A stretch of DNA of 9,548 bases, from NCBI GenBank assembly GCA_022360735.1, contig JAKSCF010000110.1:1-9548 (forward strand), given 5' to 3'. This DNA is from Clostridia bacterium (lineage in GTDB: Bacteria; Bacillota_A; Clostridia; Peptostreptococcales; JAAYPU01). A program made the position numbers and the translations under genes. Shown here one piece after another: positions 6,485 to 9,548 of this stretch (positions within the stretch are counted from its first letter, which is position 1; every line of letters begins with the position of its first letter). A model generated the notes under the pieces. It was given only the letters and a program-made list of their open reading frames with translations. It searched no databases and was not told the origin of the DNA.

Positions 6485-7238
6485 GTAATTCTAAAAACTT
6501 GATATTACGCTCTGAAAAAGCATTTCTATAAGTCAAAGGAATTTTATCCGAAATAAAACAGCTGACGTTTAAAACACTTGCAACGGGATAGATTGCAATT
6601 TTATCATACTTTGAATGTTCAGCCATTAAATACCAACTGGTAGAAATATCTGTCAGATATCTATATATATAAGTACTTATTAAAGCATTTACGGTTAATC
6701 CGGCTTTTAAATCAATGCCGGAAGCACTGGTGAATGCTTTTTTTACGTAAAGATTTTCTAAATTTTTCAAAGGGTTTTGCGTACTTGAGAACATGGTTTT
6801 TTCATCTGTGGATGTAACCTCGCCTCCAATCAGATAAACCTTTGAAACTCTTTCCAACAAATCATTGAGTGCGGAGATGTTATTTGTAATAACAGTGAGA
6901 TTGCGAAAATTACCCAACATTCTAGCTAAAACGCAGCAGGTTTGACCTGATCCAAGGAAGATACTATCGCCATCTTCGATTTCTTGACAGGCCAGCTCAG
7001 CAATAGAAATAAGTGTACTATTGTTGTGATAATCCGTAACCTGCACCTGAGAAGACGGCTTGGAATTCAATTGTGCACCACCATGGAATTTTTCTGCAAT
7101 ACCCTGCTGTTCCAAAATGGTTAAATCCTTTCGGATGGTCACTTCACTAACACTAAATTCCTTGCTGAGGTCATTTACAAAGACACGTTGATTTTTAAGA
7201 AGTCTATTTTTAATTTCTGTTATTCGATCAATCATCAT
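6471..7238 (-). CDS. iolR: DeoR-family repressor, probable inositol-operon regulator (IolR-like)
   Basis: A 255-residue DeoR-family repressor. The N-terminal winged helix (residues 3-55) reads DRITEIKNRLLKNQRVFVNDLSKEF, then the helix-turn-helix VSEVTIRKDLTILEQQGIAE and the wing KFHGGA. The C-terminal sugar-phosphate sensor domain shows the expected DSIFLGSGQT (91-100), VITNN (116-120), LIGGEV (136-141) and AEHSKYDK (206-213). I took the ATG at 7238 as start because it aligns with family starts and has AAGGAG about 10 nt upstream; the frame runs on to 7283, but that extension is not family-like. It is divergent from iolC-iolJ-iolB, as the IolR repressor gene is in the Bacillus iol divergon, where the effector is the phosphorylated product of IolC. 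The iolR name therefore rests on context; the DeoR family call is certain. Confidence 0.8.
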   Translation of the reverse strand: MMIDRITEIKNRLLKNQRVFVNDLSKEFSVSEVTIRKDLTILEQQGIAEKFHGGAQLNSKPSSQVQVTDYHNNSTLISIAELACQEIEDGDSIFLGSGQTCCVLARMLGNFRNLTVITNNISALNDLLERVSKVYLIGGEVTSTDEKTMFSSTQNPLKNLENLYVKKAFTSASGIDLKAGLTVNALISTYIYRYLTDISTSWYLMAEHSKYDKIAIYPVASVLNVSCFISDKIPLTYRNAFSERNIKFLELQKKV

Positions 7239-7262
7239 CGGGTCATATCTCCTTTCGCTTGT

Positions 7263-7291
7263 ATTATATTCGAATGGTTTCAAAAGGTCAA
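7263..7291 (-). promoter_or_regulatory. Predicted promoter of the DeoR/iolR gene
   Basis: On the minus strand, TTGACC (7286-7291) and a perfect TATAAT (7263-7268) are 17 bp apart, a near-consensus sigma-A-type promoter. The expected start is near 7256, giving a short leader of about 18 nt that holds the AAGGAG site. Confidence 0.75.
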
Positions 7292-7320
7292 TAGAAATGG
7301 CATAAAATGATAAATAACTA

Positions 7321-7349
7321 TTGACAAATAAAACAAAAGATAATAATCT
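7321..7349 (+). promoter_or_regulatory. Predicted promoter of the iolC operon
   Basis: A perfect -35 TTGACA at 7321-7326 is followed after 17 bp by a poor -10, TAATCT (7344-7349); TAATAA at 7341-7346 is an alternative at short spacing. It points away from the iolR promoter, and the two -35 boxes are 29 bp apart. Confidence 0.5.
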
Positions 7350-7361
7350 TAAATCAAAACA
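7330..7361. promoter_or_regulatory. Candidate IolR-type operator repeats
   Basis: Two direct repeats, AAAACAAAAGA (7330-7340) and AAATCAAAACA (7351-7361), are spaced 21 bp apart, two helical turns. Each matches 10 of 11 positions of the Bacillus subtilis IolR consensus as I recall it (WRAYCAADARD). They overlap the iolC promoter, which suits repression. The region is A-rich, so chance matches are likely. Confidence 0.3.
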
Positions 7362-7384
7362 TTAAACAACTAAAACGAAACAAA

Positions 7385-8401
7385 ATGAAAGTGAGAAGTG
7401 TTGTGGGAAAAAGTATATTTGACAACAACAGAAAACTACAGATTTTGGCAGCCGGAAGGGCCGGTATTGATCTGAACACTATGGATATTAATTGCAGTTT
7501 CAAGGATATCACCGGATATACCAAGTCGGTTGGTGGATCTCCTGCAAATATTGCACAGGGTTTAGCAAAGCTGGGTATCCGTACCGGATTTATTGGAAAA
7601 GTTGCCGACAATGGTATGGGAGAATACATTGCAGAAACTTTTGACAAAGCGGGAATTGACCGTGAAGGTATGATTTTTGACAAGACGGGAGCACCCAACT
7701 GTGTCGCTATGACCTATATTCAGTCTCCTACAGAGAGTGGTTCATTCTTTTACCGTAACGGAACTGCGGATCTTCTGATTACACCGGAGGAGATTTCTGA
7801 ATCCTACATTGCAAATGCAGCTGCCGTTGTGCTTTCAGGTACTGCCTTTTCATTAAGCCCTTCAAGAGAGGCAATGTTTCAGATTATAGAGTATGCCAAT
7901 GGGCACAATACAAAGGTCATCATGGACATTGACCATCGTCCCTTTGGCTGGACATCCAAAGAGGAGACGGCAGAAGTTACCAACAGGGCTTTGGAAGCGT
8001 GCGATATTATCATAGGAAATCGAGAGGAATTTGACACGGTAGAGCTGATTCGGATGCCGGGAAACAGGGACAATGCCGCCAGTGCTGAATATTATTTGAA
8101 CAAAAAAGCAGAGATGGTCATTATCAAAGACGGCCCTAAGGGGTCCATTTGCTACTGCAAAGGGGAAGCACCGATCCGGTGTGGCATAATTATGACGAAA
8201 GCAATCAAAACCTTTGGATCAGGAGACGCCTATGCGGCAGGTTTACTATATGGATTGTGCAATGGCTTCACTTTTCTTGATGCCATGAAGTTTGGCTCCG
8301 CATGTGCTTCAATTACGCTTCAGACCGTAAGCTGTGCTGAAGGCATGCCTTATCCGGAGCAGGTTAATCAGTATCTGTTAGATCATATTTTTACAGAATA
8401 G
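7385..8401 (+). CDS. iolC: 5-dehydro-2-deoxygluconokinase IolC (PfkB family)
   Basis: A PfkB/ribokinase-family sugar kinase of 338 residues that fits IolC, which phosphorylates 5-dehydro-2-deoxy-D-gluconate in cytosolic myo-inositol catabolism. Visible motifs in order: AAGRAGIDLN (22-31), the substrate-side GGSPANIA (50-57), FYRNGTADL (122-130), DIDHRPFGW (171-179), NREEFD (202-207), and the C-terminal signature KTFGSGDAYAAG (275-286) with Asp281 as the expected catalytic base. The pattern GRA-IDLN plus GGSPANIA plus R-x-x-x-ADL resembles Bacillus IolC closely. It is the first gene after the divergent promoter region and lies 18 bp ahead of iolJ. The bases before the ATG (7360-7384) hold no Shine-Dalgarno sequence at all, only an A-rich leader, yet no better start fits the family alignment. 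Confidence is high for the kinase family and good for IolC, supported by the next two genes. Confidence 0.9.
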   Translation: MKVRSVVGKSIFDNNRKLQILAAGRAGIDLNTMDINCSFKDITGYTKSVGGSPANIAQGLAKLGIRTGFIGKVADNGMGEYIAETFDKAGIDREGMIFDKTGAPNCVAMTYIQSPTESGSFFYRNGTADLLITPEEISESYIANAAAVVLSGTAFSLSPSREAMFQIIEYANGHNTKVIMDIDHRPFGWTSKEETAEVTNRALEACDIIIGNREEFDTVELIRMPGNRDNAASAEYYLNKKAEMVIIKDGPKGSICYCKGEAPIRCGIIMTKAIKTFGSGDAYAAGLLYGLCNGFTFLDAMKFGSACASITLQTVSCAEGMPYPEQVNQYLLDHIFTE

Positions 8402-8419
8402 AAGGGAATACATTAAAAA

Positions 8420-9238
8420 ATGAAAATGCTAGAGGAAATTCGAAAAGCAGCAAGAGAAAACAAGATAGTAGCAGGTTTCAATGTCTTCGGGTATGAGGAT
8501 GCGGTGGAAATTGTGCGTGCAGCGGAAGATGCAAGGCAGCCGGTTTTGTTAATGACAAACCGAGATGCCTGCAATGAGATGGATGTGGAACACTGGGGCG
8601 CCTTATTGACCTCCATTGCGAAAAGTGCAGCCGTACCGGTTGGTGTCCATCTGGATCATTGCAGCGACAAAGAAGTGATCTTTCGTGCGATTCATGCAGG
8701 ATATACCTCCGTTATGTATGACGGAAGCAAGCTGCCGTTAATCGAAAATATTCGAAATACGCGAGATATCGTCGATTATGCCCACCATAATGATGTAATG
8801 GTAGAAGGAGAAATTGGTTACGTACCTTATTTAGATAAAAAGGAAACAGAGATTGTATTTACGGAGCCGGAAGAAGCAAAACAGCTTGCAGAAGAAAGCG
8901 GTGTTGATCTTCTGGCGGTATCCGTCGGCAATGTACATCGACTGACGGATAAAAAAGTAAAAATTAATTTTTCATTGGTGAATGAGATTGAAGCCCTTTG
9001 CAGTACGCCACTGGTTATACATGGTGCCAGCGGCATCACTTCTGAGGATATTGCTGAGCTGAAAAAACATCACTTTGGAAAAATCAACATTGGAACAGTG
9101 ATTCGTCAGGAATTTGGAAGCGCTCTTCGACAAGAAATGGCAAGCAAGTCCGATGAATTTGACCGTCTAAAGCTGATGCGTACACCAAGAGAAAAAGTCT
9201 ATAAGAAAGCATTAGAAATTATTAATAGTCTATCATAG
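8420..9238 (+). CDS. iolJ: Class II aldolase, probable 6-phospho-5-dehydro-2-deoxygluconate aldolase IolJ
   Basis: A zinc-dependent class II fructose-bisphosphate aldolase-family protein of 272 residues. Key features are AGFNVFGYED (18-27), the catalytic and metal motif HLDHC (77-81; Asp79 as proton donor, His80 as zinc ligand), MYDGSKLP (99-106), VEGEIGYVP (128-136), the second zinc histidine in VGNVHR (His173), the third in VIHGASG (His201), and NIGTVIR (223-229) for phosphate binding. The family also includes FbaA, GatY and KbaY; position directly between iolC and iolB points to IolJ, which splits the IolC product into dihydroxyacetone phosphate and malonate semialdehyde. A GAAGGGA site at 8401-8407 lies 12 nt before the ATG at 8420, a slightly long gap; a second in-frame ATG follows at 8426. 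The stop overlaps the ribosome binding site of the next gene, so translation of the two may be coupled. Confidence 0.87.
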   Translation: MKMLEEIRKAARENKIVAGFNVFGYEDAVEIVRAAEDARQPVLLMTNRDACNEMDVEHWGALLTSIAKSAAVPVGVHLDHCSDKEVIFRAIHAGYTSVMYDGSKLPLIENIRNTRDIVDYAHHNDVMVEGEIGYVPYLDKKETEIVFTEPEEAKQLAEESGVDLLAVSVGNVHRLTDKKVKINFSLVNEIEALCSTPLVIHGASGITSEDIAELKKHHFGKINIGTVIRQEFGSALRQEMASKSDEFDRLKLMRTPREKVYKKALEIINSLS

Positions 9239-9247
9239 GAGGAGAAA

Positions 9248-9548
9248 ATGAGATTAAAACAAAAAGAACCATTTCACGCAGGTTATAACAGTATCACAGA
9301 GTTATCTGGGAAACATAGCGAAATGCTGATGGACTTTGGGATATTGAAATTAGAAAAAGGTAAGACCTTTGCGGATCCCACCAACTTGGAGAAAGTAGCT
9401 ATTCTACTATCCGGAGAAATTGAAGTTTCCTATAACAGTAAAAAAGTAAAAGTGCAGAGAGATAACTGCTTTGATGATAACCTGTGGTGCTTGAATACAG
9501 ATGAAAACACACCTTACGAAATCTTAGGTATTGCTGAAAACAGTGAAA
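9248..9548 (+). CDS. iolB: 5-deoxy-glucuronate isomerase IolB, 5' part (3' end outside window)
   Basis: About 100 codons of an open frame that runs off the right edge, beginning MRLKQKEPFHAGYNSITEL. The sequence MDFGILKLEKGKTFAD, LEKVAILLSGEIEVSYNSKKVKVQR and CFDDNLWCLN matches the N-terminal cupin half of the IolB family (leucine-rich strand, then L-L-S-G-E-x-E-V, R, and F-D before the next strand). IolB converts 5-deoxy-D-glucuronate to 5-dehydro-2-deoxy-D-gluconate, the substrate of IolC, so the three genes carry out consecutive steps. AGGAGG at 9237-9242 lies 5 nt before the ATG and overlaps the iolJ stop codon (9236-9238), a mark of a tight operon. The C-terminal metal-binding cupin half is not in the window. 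The call is good for so short a fragment because the context agrees. Confidence 0.82.
   Translation, partial: MRLKQKEPFHAGYNSITELSGKHSEMLMDFGILKLEKGKTFADPTNLEKVAILLSGEIEVSYNSKKVKVQRDNCFDDNLWCLNTDENTPYEILGIAENSE

Noticed and set aside
7235..7247. Three-codon leader frame (ATG ACC CGA TGA) overlapping the DeoR start
   Set aside because: Its ATG sits only about 2 nt after the AAGGAG site, too close for efficient initiation, and so short a frame is expected by chance.

Overview
The window looks like chromosomal DNA from a low-GC Gram-positive anaerobe, most likely a clostridial Firmicute. This rests on AT-rich intergenic DNA, strong AGGAGG-type ribosome binding sites, Rho-independent terminators, sigma-A-like promoters, a secreted LysM protein, a ferredoxin-tailed aldo/keto reductase and a Bacillus/Clostridium-style inositol operon. 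This is inference from content only; no rRNA, tRNA, CRISPR array, insertion sequence or phage gene was seen.

Left part (1-1006): the 3' portion of a CheA-like histidine kinase, open at the left edge, followed by a strong, probably bidirectional terminator. Next (1041-3138) comes a divergent pair: a secreted LysM-alpha/beta hydrolase on the minus strand and a TetR-family regulator on the plus strand. The 253-bp region between them holds two oppositely facing promoters. Just downstream of each -10 lies the motif AACGTNACGTT: two overlapping copies inside a 36-bp near-palindrome on the hydrolase side, one copy on the tetR side. The simplest reading is that the TetR protein represses both genes.

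Middle (3275-6464): an aldo/keto reductase with a C-terminal two-cluster ferredoxin domain is interrupted by one in-frame TAA that runs directly into a 19-A homopolymer; the frame and the expected length are kept across the break. It is followed by two tandem AraC-type regulators that are clear paralogs and share a 12-nt ribosome-binding-site sequence. A terminator separates them.

Right part (6471-9548): a myo-inositol catabolic divergon. A DeoR-family repressor (IolR-like, minus strand) faces iolC, iolJ and the start of iolB (plus strand, tightly spaced). IolB makes 5-dehydro-2-deoxygluconate, IolC phosphorylates it, and IolJ cleaves the product to dihydroxyacetone phosphate and malonate semialdehyde. 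By eye this part has a higher GC content than the AraC region. The operon continues beyond the right edge.

The genes belong to well-known families. The least ordinary points are the TetR/hydrolase operator architecture, the LysM-hydrolase fusion with a cysteine at the nucleophile position, the homopolymer-linked break in the reductase, and the AraC duplication. I did not find convincing evidence for a wholly new system.
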